64,000 nucleotides of DNA from Oryzias latipes. Its lineage: Eukaryota > Chordata > Actinopteri > Beloniformes > Adrianichthyidae. The DNA lies in contig NC_019877.2 in the NCBI RefSeq assembly GCF_002234675.1, forward strand, positions 3,937,041 through 4,001,040. The letters run 5' to 3'. The translations under genes were made by a program, and so were the position numbers. Under the pieces are notes generated by a model. It saw only the letters and a list, made by a program, of their open reading frames with translations, was not told where the DNA came from and did not search any database. This document shows, one piece after another, positions 48,323-60,696 of the stretch (its first letter is position 1; the number at the start of each line of letters is the position of its first letter).

Positions 48323-51300
48323 ATGGCTACATTTTTGGAACGATTAGCTTTTATTCAAAAAGTAAGTAAAGTTCGGAAAAAATTTGCTTCTAGACAAAAC
48401 TGTTGATTTTTTGGGAGCGCGTGGCGGACTCGACGTAGCTTGACGCCCCTGTTTGTAGCAGTTACCTAGCTAGCTAACTACTAGCTTGCTTGCTACTCTT
48501 TAGCATGGTGTTTATTTTAGGCTAGGGTCTCTAAATACCCATTAAAGTAGTAGATTATTTTCTACGATTTTAAAGCTGGAAGCATTATTTTAATAAATAA
48601 AAGTTGATAGTTTCTCATAATTATTGCAGGTTCCCACCTTAATGAAGGCAACAGCAGATGATGAAAACCCCTGTCCTGGTTACCTTTTTCAGGAGATTGG
48701 AAGTATCCTTTGTTGGTGGCCTAATCAAGGGGAAAAAATGTTTTCATTGTTTTTCGGATAAGCAAAACTTGTTCCATTTAATACACACACTGACTACTAA
48801 AGTATGCCCTTAACTGCCATTACACTTTAGAAATATCCCATGAGTCCTTGGGTTGTGGTCAGTGTTTGCTTGAATACCTCCTGGAGAGACTGCAAGTCGA
48901 GTCCTGCCACGTCAAACTTAAGGTGAGAACAACATCTGGGCATAGACTCATTTCTGCATTCATCTAACTGAGTGTAACCTCTGTTCTCCTCCTGGTTATT
49001 GAAGGTGCTAAAGATTTTTGTCCACCTTTGTGGTCATGGTTCAGATCATTTCCTTACAGAACTCAGAAGAAACTCCACCTTCATCCAGCAAGCATCAGGT
49101 ATAAGAGATTGTACCACTGGAATATATCATAGGTATCACGTGATAATGGGGTTTTAAAGTTGAAAAATGTCCATTTATAAGTTTACAGTGGTCCTCCTGA
49201 TCCCATCCATGGCTCAGCACTTTACCAGAAAGTAAGGAGTACGGCACAGGTACGAGACTGGGTGTATTCTTTTTACCTGGTTTATAAACTGAGTTGGAAT
49301 TTACTTACTAGGTGTTAATTGTTTACATTTACAGGAAGTGGCTCAATTACTTTTCACAGATTCATTTAATACCAAAAGCAGCATGTCTTCACACACTATT
49401 GCCCCTCCAGGAATGGGTGAGTAGAATTTAGGTTTACCTGTGTTTTGACTTTTTATCTTCTTCTTCCACTTTCGGCTTCTCCCATCAGGGGTCGCCACAG
49501 CGAACTAGTCGCATGGTAAATTTGGCAATGTTTTACGCCGGATGCCCTTCCTGACGCAACCTTCTCAAACCGGGCTTGGGACCGGCACAGAGGTAGAGAA
49601 GGGAACAGGGAGCAGCCCGGAGTCGAACCCTGGTTTCACGGATGGAAGGCGCCGCAAACCAGCACGAGCTAAACCAGCTCCTGTTTTGACTTTTTATATC
49701 GGGGCAGAAAGTATTTGTCAGTCACTGATTCTGTAGGGTTTTTTTTATGTAAAAAGATAAGTTTGGTTATAATGTCCATCATAGACAAACTTTAACTGTA
49801 AGACAGAATGTAAAAAAATAAATAAAAATAACTCCACAAGCTCCCTGCTCCGCTCCCTTCTGATTCATCCTCTTGTAGACGACTAGATCCACGTATGTCT
49901 TCGTTTTTGTCATGGAGCTGGCGTCTGATTCAAACCTATATGGCTAGATAGCTACAAAAGTGCTCGACATTTTTATTGCACCAGTAATGTCCGGTTATGG
50001 CAACTCAACTCATTCCATTCTATTTTGTTCTTACGTATTTAATATTTCATTGTTTCTGTACATATTGTACATATTTTGATTAGAAATGTGAGTTACAGTA
50101 TTTTTATTTTATTCTATTTTATCTCCACCACTCCCAGGCTGCTACAATTTCATTGTATCACCAATGACAATAAAGGATTCTGATTCCTTCTCTACTCAGC
50201 TGCATTTATGGCTGCTATGCAGGGTTATTATTATTCAAAATCAAAGCTTTAACTTGTGTTTTTGTTTATTTGGAATAGAAATGATCACTTTACATTGAAG
50301 ATATTCTGTTCATGTAGATATTTCCCTCCAATAACTTCTTTATTTTCTCTGTCCAGGTATGGGATCAGCTCTGTCCCACAGGTCAGCACTGCAGGGTTTT
50401 GGATATAGTCCAGGGAAACAAGGAACAGGTGATATGTTGATCAATGCAGAGCAGGGCAAAAATATATATATTTTTTTCTTAACCCTTAAAAGGAGAGTTT
50501 TTGTCAATCTCCTCTGCAAAGAGGGCCGTCTGGGATTCTCATTTTCCTCTGAACCTCTGTTCTAACATCTGTGTCTCGCAGCAGCCAGCGAATCACTCCT
50601 GGATAAGATCCAAAAAGCTGCGGAGGTCGTGGCCAGCGCTGTCCTTCCCCCCACGGAACAACAGGGCCTCCGCCTCCACGATAACCATTACCGCGCCGTC
50701 TTTGCCCCATCTGCACCCATAGAAGTCGCCGTTCCAGCGTGCGCATACAACCACCCTGCAAGCAAAGCAAAAGGTCAGACATTTAAGGACGCCAGTTTGA
50801 GAAGAAACCTTTAGACGACAAATGGATGGTATCTCTCATATTTTTAAATTAAAATTTGTGGGGTTTTTTTATGCCTTTTTGTTTTACACATCAATAGTGT
50901 TACAATGGTGTCCGGGGCAGGTAGGCGGTGGCTGGGAGGAGACTGACAGCAGCAATGGCTCCTCCCACAACTCCTCTCAGGACATCAGTGCGGATAGCAG
51001 GGCGTCTCTGGGCAGCAAGTCAGCTGGAACAAGGAGCCAATCGGGAGCCAGCAGAGGTAGTAATGGGGATCTTTTAGAGCGGTAGGTGTTTCTGTTCGTC
51101 TGGAGTTTTTTGTTTGTCTGTTTGTTTGTTTTTAGCTTGTGTTGAGTTCCAGATGCCTTTTTAACTGTCAATTTTTCTTCTGTATTGTTCTGCTGTAAAA
51201 AACAATAAGGCAATTGCTTGTTCAGACAAACTCAGACTACATTCTACAACAGTCAAGCAAACAACAACATGAAACTGTCACAAAAGAAGTGTACGTGGTT

Positions 51301-52686
51301 CCAATCAGTTCTGTTTGAAGGACTGGGGTCTAAATTTATTACTAAATGTATTTACTTTACTAAAGATGACAAAAGGATGGGGCAAAATTTTTCAGGATTT
51401 TTTTTAATGATCCTCAATTTAGGTTAAAAACTAACCCAATCCCCCCTCCCCAAATAATTGCAATTGTATTATGGAATACATTAAATAAGGCTTTTAAATT
51501 GTATTTAAACCTGTTTAAGCGGCTCTGTTTTATAAGCCAAGAGGGGTTGAGATGCTTCACATCACTTTGGTTTCCAGGGTGGAGGCCCTGCAGCTGGGAG
51601 ACTGTGGCCAGGAGGTGGCGCTCATCAACAGACTGACTGAAGGCTCCAGAGTTTTCCTGACCAGAGAGGAGTGTCAGCACTTCATCAAAGAGTTGGTGCA
51701 TTTTCCTTTTTGACAGCCACGTTCACCTCTTCGAGGTTTGTACTTCACATCCGTGCTCTCTGACCTCTCAGGTGCTCCACTCTCAACTGCGACGTGGTGG
51801 TGGAGTTGCTTTCAAGCAAGCTCCAGAATCCTTCAAGCGTTCTTCAGATGGTAAGAGCGGAACTTTGACCAGTTTTCTTACTTGGAATCATGCCTCTAGA
51901 TCTGTGTTTCTTGAATCCCACAGAGGGCTCTGTGTGCCATCTCGTGCCTTATGACCTCTGACCTTCTCTCTTTGGAGCAAATGTTTGGAGCTACTAAACG
52001 CAGGCTTCGTCAGCTGAGCGAAGGCTCTGGAGGACCTGTGGCAAACAAAGCTACCAAGGTAGCGGATAAAGAAAGAGAAGGTTACATCTAAGAGGCAAAG
52101 CTGCTTAATAAGTTGCTTTGGTTTGTTTTTGTTCCAGATCCTTCGACAGTTTGAAGCTCTTATCGGTGGATCTCTGCACGTCACCAAGCTCGATGCGGCG
52201 AACAACAGCCATCCGCCCGCAGTCGCCTCTTTCTCTGAGAGCTTCTTGCCAGCAGACTCGGCCAACGACACAAACCTGAAACCTCATCAGTCTGCGGGTG
52301 TCGCCCCTGCACAAGACCCACCGTCTCCCCCTGTCGGTGGGGACCGTCCTCAGAGATGCTCTGCAGATGAGCTGACGAGGGACGACGGAGAGGAGGAGCT
52401 TCACCGTGACCCCAATCAGACGCAGCTGGTCAGACCAGCTGAGAGAAATCCGGACCTCGACAGGAAGGAAGAACCCTCGCCGGCCCAAAAGGGCGCTCTG
52501 TCCCTTTTCAGTGGCATGGAGATGGTGACCAAAGTCAGGCTATGTGAAAAGGACGTGAGCGCCAAAGCCGACGGCGCTGAAGACGGTTTAAGATCGTCTG
52601 TGAATGCCAGTAGTTCCTCCAATAGCTGTTGTGCGTCATTTGATAGAGATCAGGCAGTTTCAGCGTTCTCTTTTCTAAACTCTTGA
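48323..52686 (+). CDS. tepsin: AP-4 complex accessory subunit Tepsin
   Basis: An ENTH/VHS adaptor that binds the AP-4 coat at the trans-Golgi network. Exons: 48323-48361, 48630-48702, 48831-48922, 49005-49098, 49182-49249, 49335-49416, 50357-50428, 50582-50773, 50925-51081, 51578-51691, 51772-51850, 51924-52058, 52138-52686; phases match, giving 581 residues (human 525). Residues 1-135 form the ENTH domain (CPGYLFQEIGKISHESLG, GPPDPIHGSALYQKVR). A conserved LQGFGYS and KIQKAAEVVASAV linker follows, then the second VHS-like domain (CQHFIKECSTLNCDVV to GPVANKATKILRQFEAL). The C-terminus keeps both AP-4 motifs: LFSGMEMV (human LFAGMELV, beta-4 site) and terminal SAFSFLNS (human SAFAFLNA, epsilon site). 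Acceptors of exons 5, 8 and 9 have competing AGs; I chose those that keep the frame and match human. Confidence 0.95.
49450..49685 (+). repeat. SINE-like repeat in tepsin intron 6
   Basis: Contains 'ggggtcgccacagcgaacta', 'gccggatgcccttcctgacg' and 'cgggcttgggaccggcac', phrases that recur in a widespread teleost interspersed repeat, with a tRNA-like 'gtcgaaccctggtttcac' near its end. Non-coding. The family name is not certain. Confidence 0.65.
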
Positions 52687-53732
52687 CCACAGACCAGCTT
52701 CCTGCAGCTGCGTCTGTCATCATCCTCCTCCGTTTTTCTCCACTTGTTTTCAAATGAAGGTGTGGTATTTGAGGATATGCATCTACAACGGCAAAGTGAA
52801 AATGACTGAACAAGAATATTTATGTGGATAGAAGGCAGGAGACAAAAGGGTTTGAGTGCCATTTCAATGGTTTAGCATTGTCATCAGGTCTAGCTGTTAA
52901 AAGAACATGTCAGAACTAAAAACAAAAAAAACAGTCAGCTTTTATGTGGATTCACTGAATTAAAAGGACTTCCACTTGAATTATTTCTTTCTGATGTTTG
53001 ATTCCGCTGCTTTCACACAGTGGTGGTGTTATGTGGCAGCTGCACCTTCCAATTATGAGACATCACCGGTTTAGAAAATCACAAAAAAAAGAGGAAATCA
53101 ATTGATAAATAAAAATGTTTGTAACCGGTTTCAATTATTTTAGCTAAATGAATAAACGACAACACAGAAATATTGAACTGTTTGCAGGATTTCTTGCAAT
53201 AAAACATGCAGTCAGTGCTGATCAGTTTTGACGTGTTTGTGTCTAGATAGAGGATTTTGGTTTAAGCTAATGAAAACAAATAAAAATAATATGCAGACTA
53301 AAGTTTACAAGATAGAACACTGCTAAAACATGATTTTTTTTTCCTGATCTCTTTGGTGCAGCTGAATGAAACGGCAGAAATAAAGAGCGTGAGCAGGTCT
53401 GATCTGCTTTGCCTAAATGTATACTAAACTCACTTCTTCTGTCTCGTTTAGACACCAGTGACCGCTTAAGGTTATTCCTCCTCAGCTGCACAGCCTTTGC
53501 ACTGCAGCTCCTGTTCAAATGAACTTCAGAAATACGTTTGTCTTCCACGTTCTCGACGTTTTCTCACATCTGAGGGAATTGGGTAATGCATTATTTTCCA
53601 TGAAATTGAGCTTAAGTGAATTTAAGAGTTGAGAAAGCTTGTGTGGATAAAATAGCTCTGTCAGTGATGAACCCATGGTGCAGAGAAAGTGATGTTACAG
53701 TGACTCCCATGATGCATTTGGTGTTGGTTAAA
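52687..53732 (+). terminator. tepsin 3' UTR and polyadenylation region, then intergenic
   Basis: Canonical AATAAA hexamers occur at 53,108-53,113, 53,151-53,156 and 53,198-53,203, any of which could end tepsin transcripts. The remainder up to 53,732 is AT-rich and shows no gene. Confidence 0.5.
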
Positions 53733-53998
53733 GACCCACTCCTATAAAAATTGTGGGGTTTTTTTTGGTGCTGTGCTATTTTTCTGATGACGGAGGACAT
53801 TCATACAAGAAAAATTAAAATTACATTTAAGTATTTCTTTATTCAAGTTCTTGTGTATCTGTAAATTAAAAAATGGTATTTGAAAAAGATTGACGTAGAA
53901 AGTCGGTGCTGTGCATCAACGGTCCCGCATGCTACTAAGGTGTGAATTTCTATTGAACTACTGCCGCTCTGCAGAAACTGTCCTAAAGAACAACTCAG
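53733..53998 (-). repeat. Inverted, truncated copy of the 'AAAGTCCCACTC' family
   Basis: It starts 'aaagacccactcct' and contains 'ctgatgacggaggaca' and 'ctgccgctctgcagaaactg', the reverse complements of internal blocks in the 26,052 and 11,326 copies. The centre is shortened. Confidence 0.6.
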
Positions 53999-53999
53999 G

Positions 54000-54936
54000 T
54001 TTTTCTTTTCTTTTTAGCTAAAAACAGAGTAATAATGAAGACCACAGGAAATGCTTCTAAAATACATCAAAATATGATCATAGTGGGTCATTTAACCCAA
54101 CAAATGCAGTGAAAGTACGACAGAACATTAAACATCATTTAAAACACACGACGACGGTTTTGGCATCACTTTATTTCAATGTCCAACAGTTTGGAAGATT
54201 ACAGGGCATATTCATCACTTTCACATCTGTTATGTGCAACACAGTGTACTGGTCATTTTACACCATCCATACACAAATATGGCTGAGAGACTCATGACAC
54301 ACTGCTAAACAATGTGTAAAGTGAAATGTAAACACGCAGTTTGACTTTTTGTTATTTTGTTCTGCTGCCTGCAGTTGCCCTCGTCTTCTCGCAGGTCTAT
54401 AAATAACCGTATCTAAATTTAGATTTTTGCAGTTTAAGTTTACAAGCTGTGCTCTGATTTCTTAACAACTTTTCTGTTTTCACTTAGAAAAAGTGTCAGA
54501 AATGATCTTTGTCTAGCTTTGGTTGAAGTGTAGGTATTGGACTGATTTGTATATCTTTTTGGGGGACAGATCCTGACATAAACATGCATCTGGTGTCTCC
54601 AGCGGAGAAAAAAAACTACTAGTCAAAGTGCTTTTATTGTTAGCGAGCACTTTGGACACGCTCGCCCTTCCGTTAGCACCTGTGAACACGTCCACCCGTC
54701 GACACATGTCAAGAGAGCGATTCCTCTTCATAAAGTGCACAGAGCGTATACACACATATGCATTAATACTGCACAGAGAAACCACAGTGGTCGGGCCATG
54801 AAAAGGCGGATGTGCTTAACAAATGGGATAAGGTGAAGCAGCGCTCCCTGGACATGACCTCCCCACACGGCGAGAGGGGGGGTCATGCCATTGGCCCTGA
54901 TGGATGACGGACTGGCGGTCGGCGGAGGGCTGGCGG
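54000..54936 (-). other. fam104a 3' flank and probable 3' UTR
   Basis: Non-coding. On the minus strand a poly(A) signal AATAAA (TTTATT at 54,633-54,638) lies about 300 bases past the fam104a stop, suggesting the 3' UTR covers roughly 54,615-54,936. Nothing else is seen from 54,000 to 54,600. Confidence 0.5.
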
Positions 54937-55573
54937 TCATGTCGAGCCAGGGTGCCCTCTGCTCTGTAAACTGCTGAAATGCGCCTCCCTCAGGACTCTG
55001 TTGATGTAGTAGTAAGGGACACTTCTCCCGTCGCCATGGAGACCGTGGTGTAAGGAGCTGGCAGAGTCCTCGGGCTTCGGGCTGGTGCAGTTGCTGTGAA
55101 TGCTGTCGCTGCTGGAGGACTGCAAAAGCAGAAAGGGGGGGGGGGGGCGTCAAGAAATGCACGATTGTATGAAGACTGGGGGGGGCGGGCGGGCATTGGG
55201 ACAACTCTGCGTTACCTCAGAGTCCAGGTCTGACAAAAGCAGGCTGGGGCCACTCCCTGACCTCTTGGCCTGAGGTGTCAGCTGCTGGTCGTCCTCACTG
55301 TCACAGCTTCGGTGTCGTTTCCTTTGACAGAGGTAGATCAATGGAATGACAAAAATGATGCCGGGGGGGGGCCAGAGTATCAGGAAGAGAAAAGAAGACC
55401 CAAAAATAGACAGACAGTTACATGAGCAGGCCCTCCGTCATTAGCTCCCACAGATGATTAAAGGGTCCAACATGCAGCAGCCATACCAGGACTGTGCTGC
55501 AGTCATGTTTAAAGGAGCACACACTGAAGACAAATTCCCGTTACCTGCTGTCAGTCAGCATCTCCGCAGCCAT
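54937..55573 (-). CDS. fam104a: FAM104A / VCP nuclear cofactor family protein
   Basis: A small nuclear protein. The mammalian FAM104 (VCF) proteins bind the p97/VCP ATPase through a C-terminal helix and aid its nuclear import. Minus-strand exons: 55545-55573 (MAAEMLTDS plus a split codon), 55216-55321, 54937-55119, giving 105 residues with GT-AG introns of 223 and 96 nt. The N-terminus has a basic RKRHRS patch, then acidic SEDDQQLTPQAKR (human DEDDVQLLPQTKR) and a Ser-rich SSSSDS run. The C-terminus YYYINRVLREAHFSSLQSRG matches human [20 protein letters not shown], the VCP-binding helix. It could be the FAM104A or FAM104B type; chromosomal context (17q25) favours A. In human this gene is several Mb from TEPSIN, so the adjacency is fish-specific or rearranged. 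Confidence 0.88.
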
Positions 55574-56100
55574 GAAGATGATATCCTGGCAATAAGGGAA
55601 AGGTGACACTCCCTGTTCGCCGGGTGGAGACGTCTTGGAGTCAGTCCTGATCTATAATTATAAATATCCGCGTTGCTTCCTTCTATTTAAGGAGGAAGTT
55701 TGAATGAAAGTCTTCCAGGCTGAGGGTTCAGTAGAAGCCGCTGCCTGTTCACACCCGTCAGGGGTTCCTGTCGGCCGCCAACGGCTCGCGCGAGCTGAGC
55801 TGCCCGCGGGGAGTTCTCGTTCACGAAGCGTAATCTCGAGAAATTCCGGGCATCACGGCGAAGCTAGCAGCTAACAGGAACTTCTTCCGCTTTCGTAGTC
55901 AGCCCACCCACCGTTGGTCATGTTTAACGATTCCCCGTACTCAAGCGAAGTCGGATGAAACAATTAATCACGTGTGTTATGGAGGAATCGGGCTATAAAC
56001 ATATTAATAAAAGTTCAACTCGACTTCGTAGACATCCGGCAAAACGCTGCAGAGAGCTTCTCTCTCTTAAAGCTCCGCCTCCATGTTTACATGACGTCAT
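55574..56100 (-). promoter_or_regulatory. fam104a promoter region
   Basis: CpG-containing sequence around 55,760-55,870 ('ggctcgcgcgagctgagctg') just upstream of the minus-strand start codon. No gene starts on the other side within reach. The transcription start is not resolved. Confidence 0.45.
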
Positions 56101-56499
56101 TGAAGTCAACTTCCGGTATGGAATACAAGTAAAATAAAATAAAAAGTAAAATAAAGACATTGTAGAAGAAATGTTATCTTTTTTGTGCAATGTAACATTC
56201 TTGACACTTAACATTATTTTCAACAAAAATGTATTGTTTGAAAGTACAATTAAAGTGTTCTACATGGTACAAAAAAAAAAATACAACAACCTCACATTAT
56301 TTCCTTGCAACCCCCCCCCCACCCCCCCATTTGGAACAACCCTGATATCTTAACTAACAAAAATATGATTCACTTTGCTTCATGGAAGATCAACGGGATC
56401 CATCTGTGTCAGCATATAATTCAGAATGTCCCTCCCAACGTTATCCTCAATCTATGGGATTAGTAAAAACAAATTTCTAGAATATCAGCAAATTAAATT
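56101..56499. other. Intergenic, nothing recognised
   Basis: AT-rich DNA with C-runs near 56,310-56,330. No ORF or repeat signature that I can support. Confidence 0.5.
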
Positions 56500-58108
56500 A
56501 AATTCAACTCAATTCAATTCAATTCAATTTTATTTGTAAAGGCCCAAATTCACAACAACAGTCGTCTCGATGGGCTTCATATCGGTAATTGAAAAAGTGA
56601 AACATAAAATCAAAAGGATCATGAATACATAGAATTCAATAGAAAAATACTAAAAGGAACTAACAAACTGACTAAGCTATACTGGCATCCCTGCCCTTAG
56701 ACCCCCCTTCGCGGTAAGGAAAAACTCCCAAAAAAAACGGATTCCGGAAAAAACAAAGAAACCTCAGGGGTGCCCACATGAAGGAGGGATCCTCCCCCAG
56801 GACGGACAGGCAATGTACCAGAACTCACAGAGAAGAATTAACCTATCTAACTCTACACCTACATATTTAAAGTCCAGCAGACGAGCTTCATCCAGAGGGA
56901 GTTGGGGGGACAGTCGGGGGCGTGAGTCGAGCCTGAGACAGGATCCACAGCCAGGTGTAGAAACAGTAGCAGAGACGAGGTACACGGTCAGGAACAGGAG
57001 CACGGATGAGCCAACTGCAATCTGGAAGCACTCCTACTCCCCAGGAGGGGAGTGAGAAGAGGGACACTACATGAATCGCACTGCACCAAACAGAGGCATG
57101 GAGAACTAAATGATGAATACTGATCAAGAATAGAGGAGAGAAGGAGGGTAGAAGTAGAGGAGAAAAGAGGACAGAACCCCAGTGCACCATAGTTACCCCA
57201 GCTTCAACTTCTAGCAGCCTACTAAAAACAAATTGTTACTAATTTATGTTTCAAAACATTAACATTAAGTTAAATAATCTCTGAATACTAACTAGTCTGA
57301 CAATAAGCCTGTCCAAAGAGGAATGTTTTCAGTCTAACTTTGATGTAGAAACTGAGTCGGCCTCTCTTCCATGAGCTGGGAGTTTATTCCATAAAACAGG
57401 GGCTTGGTGGCTAAACGCTCTACCTCCAACTTACTAATTCTAGGAACCACAACCTCATTTTGTGAGTGAAGTGTTCTATTGGGATGGTAAGGCACTATGA
57501 GGCCTTTGACATAGGATGGGGCCATACCGTGTAAGGCCTTATAGGTTAACAGGAGGATCTTGAACTTGATTCTAGAATCAACTGGGAGCCAATGGAGCGA
57601 AACTAACACAGGAGTGATGTGATCTCTTCTGCTAGTTCCTGCTAACAATCTAGCTGCTGCGTTCTGAACAAGCTGGAGACTTCTTAAGGAACTCTTAGGA
57701 CACGCTGCTAACAAGGAGTTACAGTAATCCAGCCTAGATGTAACAAATGCATGGATGAGCTTTTCGGCATCACTTTTGGAAAGTAGATTTCTGATCTTAG
57801 CAATATTCCGCAGGTGAAAAAAGGCAGTTCTACATGCCTGAGATATGTGAGCCTTAAATGATAAATCCTGGTCAAATAAAACCCCAAGGTTTCTAACTGT
57901 GGAATTGGGGGCTATACTTATGCCATCCAGGGAGACTATCCGATCAGACAGAGCATCTCTGAGGTTTTTAGGACCTAGTATAATGACCTCAGTTTTTTCT
58001 GGGTTCAATAGGAGGTCATTAAATGTCATCCAGGTCTTGATGTCTCTGATGCAGGCATTCAGTTTCTCTACATGGTTATTCTGGTCAGGTTTAATAGATA
58101 AATGTGGT
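56500..58108 (-). mobile_element. 5'-truncated L2-like LINE retrotransposon
   Basis: On the minus strand an open frame from about 58,106 to 57,334 encodes the C-terminal part of a LINE reverse transcriptase: LLLNPEKTEVIILGPK, NLGVLFDQDLSFKAHISQAC, SRLDYCNSLL, LQLVQNAAARLLAGTSRRDH, LHWLPVDSRIKFKILLLTYK. It is followed by about 800 bp of 3' UTR and an (AATTG)n tail at 56,501-56,530. The N-terminal endonuclease and most of the RT are missing, and the last codons are frameshifted, so it is dead as an autonomous element. The long intact frame suggests fairly recent insertion. Confidence 0.88.
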
Positions 58109-59623
58109 TATAAGCACTAAATACTGCTTGACCCAAAAAGACCTAGAACTTTCTCCTACAGTAGCACATTTCATTGACCTTAAAAATCCAAAGCTCACTT
58201 CCAAAATTTACTAGTTGATATCTAACATAGGTGACAAAAATTTACTTACCCATGCCAAAAAGGGAGTCTGAGCTTTCATTGAATTCTAGTGATCAATTTT
58301 GGCTACAGATCTGTCTGAATGCCTTTCATATGACCAAAAGTATAATCTGCAATATATTCAGGCGGGAGCGCCTAGTGCGGCATGCTGGGGGGCCGTTCGC
58401 TCGGGGGGTGCCTTCTTCCCCCGGTTGTGCCCATCCGCATAGGGCTCCGGGAACTGGATGGGTTAGACATGCTGGCGGGGCTCACTGGGGGTGTCTCTCT
58501 TTGGGGTCGCGTTGGCGCCCGCCCTCCATTCCACTTTTACTCGCATATTAGACACCTTGATTCATTTAGGGCCTTGTGGGGATGGTCTGTTGGAGGGGGG
58601 AACGGTGAAACATGCGTGACATTCAGTAATGTCACTTTAAATGGATGTTTGGTCTTTATTCTTTGTTTTAGGTTAACTTGGAGAAGTGAATGCTCAGACT
58701 GAGCTGTAAACAGTCACTCTTGGCTTTGTACCATATGCTTTCTATCATGTTTCTGACAACCATTACTTTTTTAAACAAAATGTTGTTTAGTAATTATTAA
58801 TTAAAAAAAAATCACAAGATGTTTTTCGCATTGATGGATTCACAGTGATTGATCTCTACACTCCAACGATTCTTGGAATTTTGTTTTTGGACAGGCTTCT
58901 CTCAATAAGGGTGAATTTTTAGACCATAAAATAAGGAGCCCTGCATTTCTCTGTGAGCTGTACAAGTAAAATAAATATTACCACTAGATGGTGCTAAAAA
59001 CCTCAGTGTTTCATTTAATTCCACATTTCAATAACATTGGACTTAAGGAATTTCATCAGTAAAGTCTTTCCAAAAATATAACAAAAATGATACAAGACAG
59101 GTTTTTAACTTCTCACTTGATCATATGTGCATACCAGAGAAGAAAGATCCATTGTCCAGGATGGTTGGTTGTTGTACAAATCATTGTTTTGTGCTTTTTT
59201 CAGGATTTAAAAATGTGAGTTTACATACAACTAGTGATGCAACCTGGACATGTCATCAGTGATGTTTCCTGGGGCCATGGAGTGTTTCTTGTCTTTCAAA
59301 CATCGTACACTCTGACCTAGCTGGGGTTGATCAGATCCCACCTTGTGTCCAGGTGGCGCCACCCACCCACAGTTCTCCCCTTCTAATCCACAGCCACCTT
59401 GACGTATACGTGTTTTTAAAGGTAACGTTATTTTTTATTAGCATTCAGGTGAAAAATATCAAATTTATCTAATAATCTGATTGAAAACTTTTAATTTACA
59501 AAAAATAAAAAAAAGTTCCTCTCCTTCTTTGAGACATTACACAGGAAACAAATGAGGTATTTTCATTACAATCTGTTATATCAATCAACATATCTTTTTT
59601 AGGTATGTAGGTATCCCCCCCAA

Positions 59624-59655
<32 letters not shown>

Positions 59656-59819
59656 AGCTCAGTTTCTTGATTTTAGACAAACTTCTTCTCTAACAACAAC
59701 ATTCACAGCTTAGTGAACTGAAGGCTTTTTACATGCACTTTTATTCTTGTTTTAAAAAGATTAAAATTAAAATGTATGATTCTACTGTTTACTGTTTTTT
59801 TTGTTGCTGTGAAGCCTTT
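58109..59819. other. Intergenic, with a GC-rich repeat-like patch
   Basis: Mostly AT-rich. A distinct GC-rich segment at about 58,360-58,620 ('ggggggccgttcgctcgggg', 'gtctctctttggggtcgcgt') differs sharply in composition from its flanks and looks like the end of another non-LTR element, but I cannot name it. No gene. Confidence 0.45.
59624..59650. repeat. (CA)n microsatellite
   Basis: About 13 CA units after a C-run. Confidence 0.9.
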
Positions 59820-60192
59820 GAAAATCCCATTTGATCATCTTTTGAGATATTTTCAAAGTGTTCCCAGTGGTCTGATAATTGCGATTATACCGTTTTAGGA
59901 CATAGTTTCTGCAGAGCGGCAGGACTGTTGGCGTGGAGCAACCCCACACTCCCTTCCCCTCCTAATTGCTGAGAGCTCGGAGAGGGGAAGTCATAGCCCT
60001 CCCAGTGTGTTTTCTACAGATACAATCTGTTTCAAACTGCATTTGTCCTCTGCGTCTAATTTACAAAAATTTCAATTGAAAAATACTCAAAAATGCAATT
60101 TTAATTTTCTTCCCATATGTCGTCTATCGTCAGAAAATTGACACAAAAACATGTTGAAAACACCAAAAACATGATTTTCATTTGAGTGGATC
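59820..60192 (+). repeat. Copy of the 'AAAGTCCCACTC' family
   Basis: Shares 'gttcccagtggtctg', 'ttttaggacatagtttctgc' and 'agagcggcaggactgttggc' with the copies at 11,326 and 26,052. It ends '..tgattttcatttgagtgg', a decayed inverted end. Non-coding. Confidence 0.65.
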
Positions 60193-60696
60193 CATAAATT
60201 GCCTTAAACATGAATTGTGCAAACAGTACAGATTGTTCAAACTTGCTTTGTCAAATCCAAAAGTGCCTCATAGAGAATATCTTTTAATAAACATTTACAA
60301 TTTGGAGTTCATTTGCCTCACAATACATCCACCTTTCAATTTCAATAACTAAAAGAAAATCTTTACTTAGACTTTTCTATGATACGGTCACTTAGTACAG
60401 GTTAACACACCTTTTCATTGTCTTTTCAGGGCTAACAGACATAAATTACTTTAAAAAACAATGCTTTTTCAAAAATCTTTTCACAAATGACTTTTGGTAA
60501 AAAACACTTTTTAGTATTTCATATTCACAACTGCTCATTCCAAAAGTTTCCTAAAAAAATGTCAAAATGCAGATCTGCACTAACAGAATTCTTTTTTTCT
60601 CCCACTTTGTAAATTCATGCCAGTTTTTCACATTTTTACGGAATATGTACTTTAGATTGCTTGACTTGTCTCTACAAGACTTCCATCCTAAGAGAA

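Noticed and set aside
52105-52488. Minus-strand ORF opposite tepsin exon 13
   Set aside because: Antisense shadow of a confirmed exon; no splice or homology support.
55322-55341. Start of fam104a at a Met in intron 1
   Set aside because: The frame before the RKRHRS patch is intronic (acceptor at 55,322-55,323). The upstream exon with MAAEMLTDS splices in frame and matches the family better.
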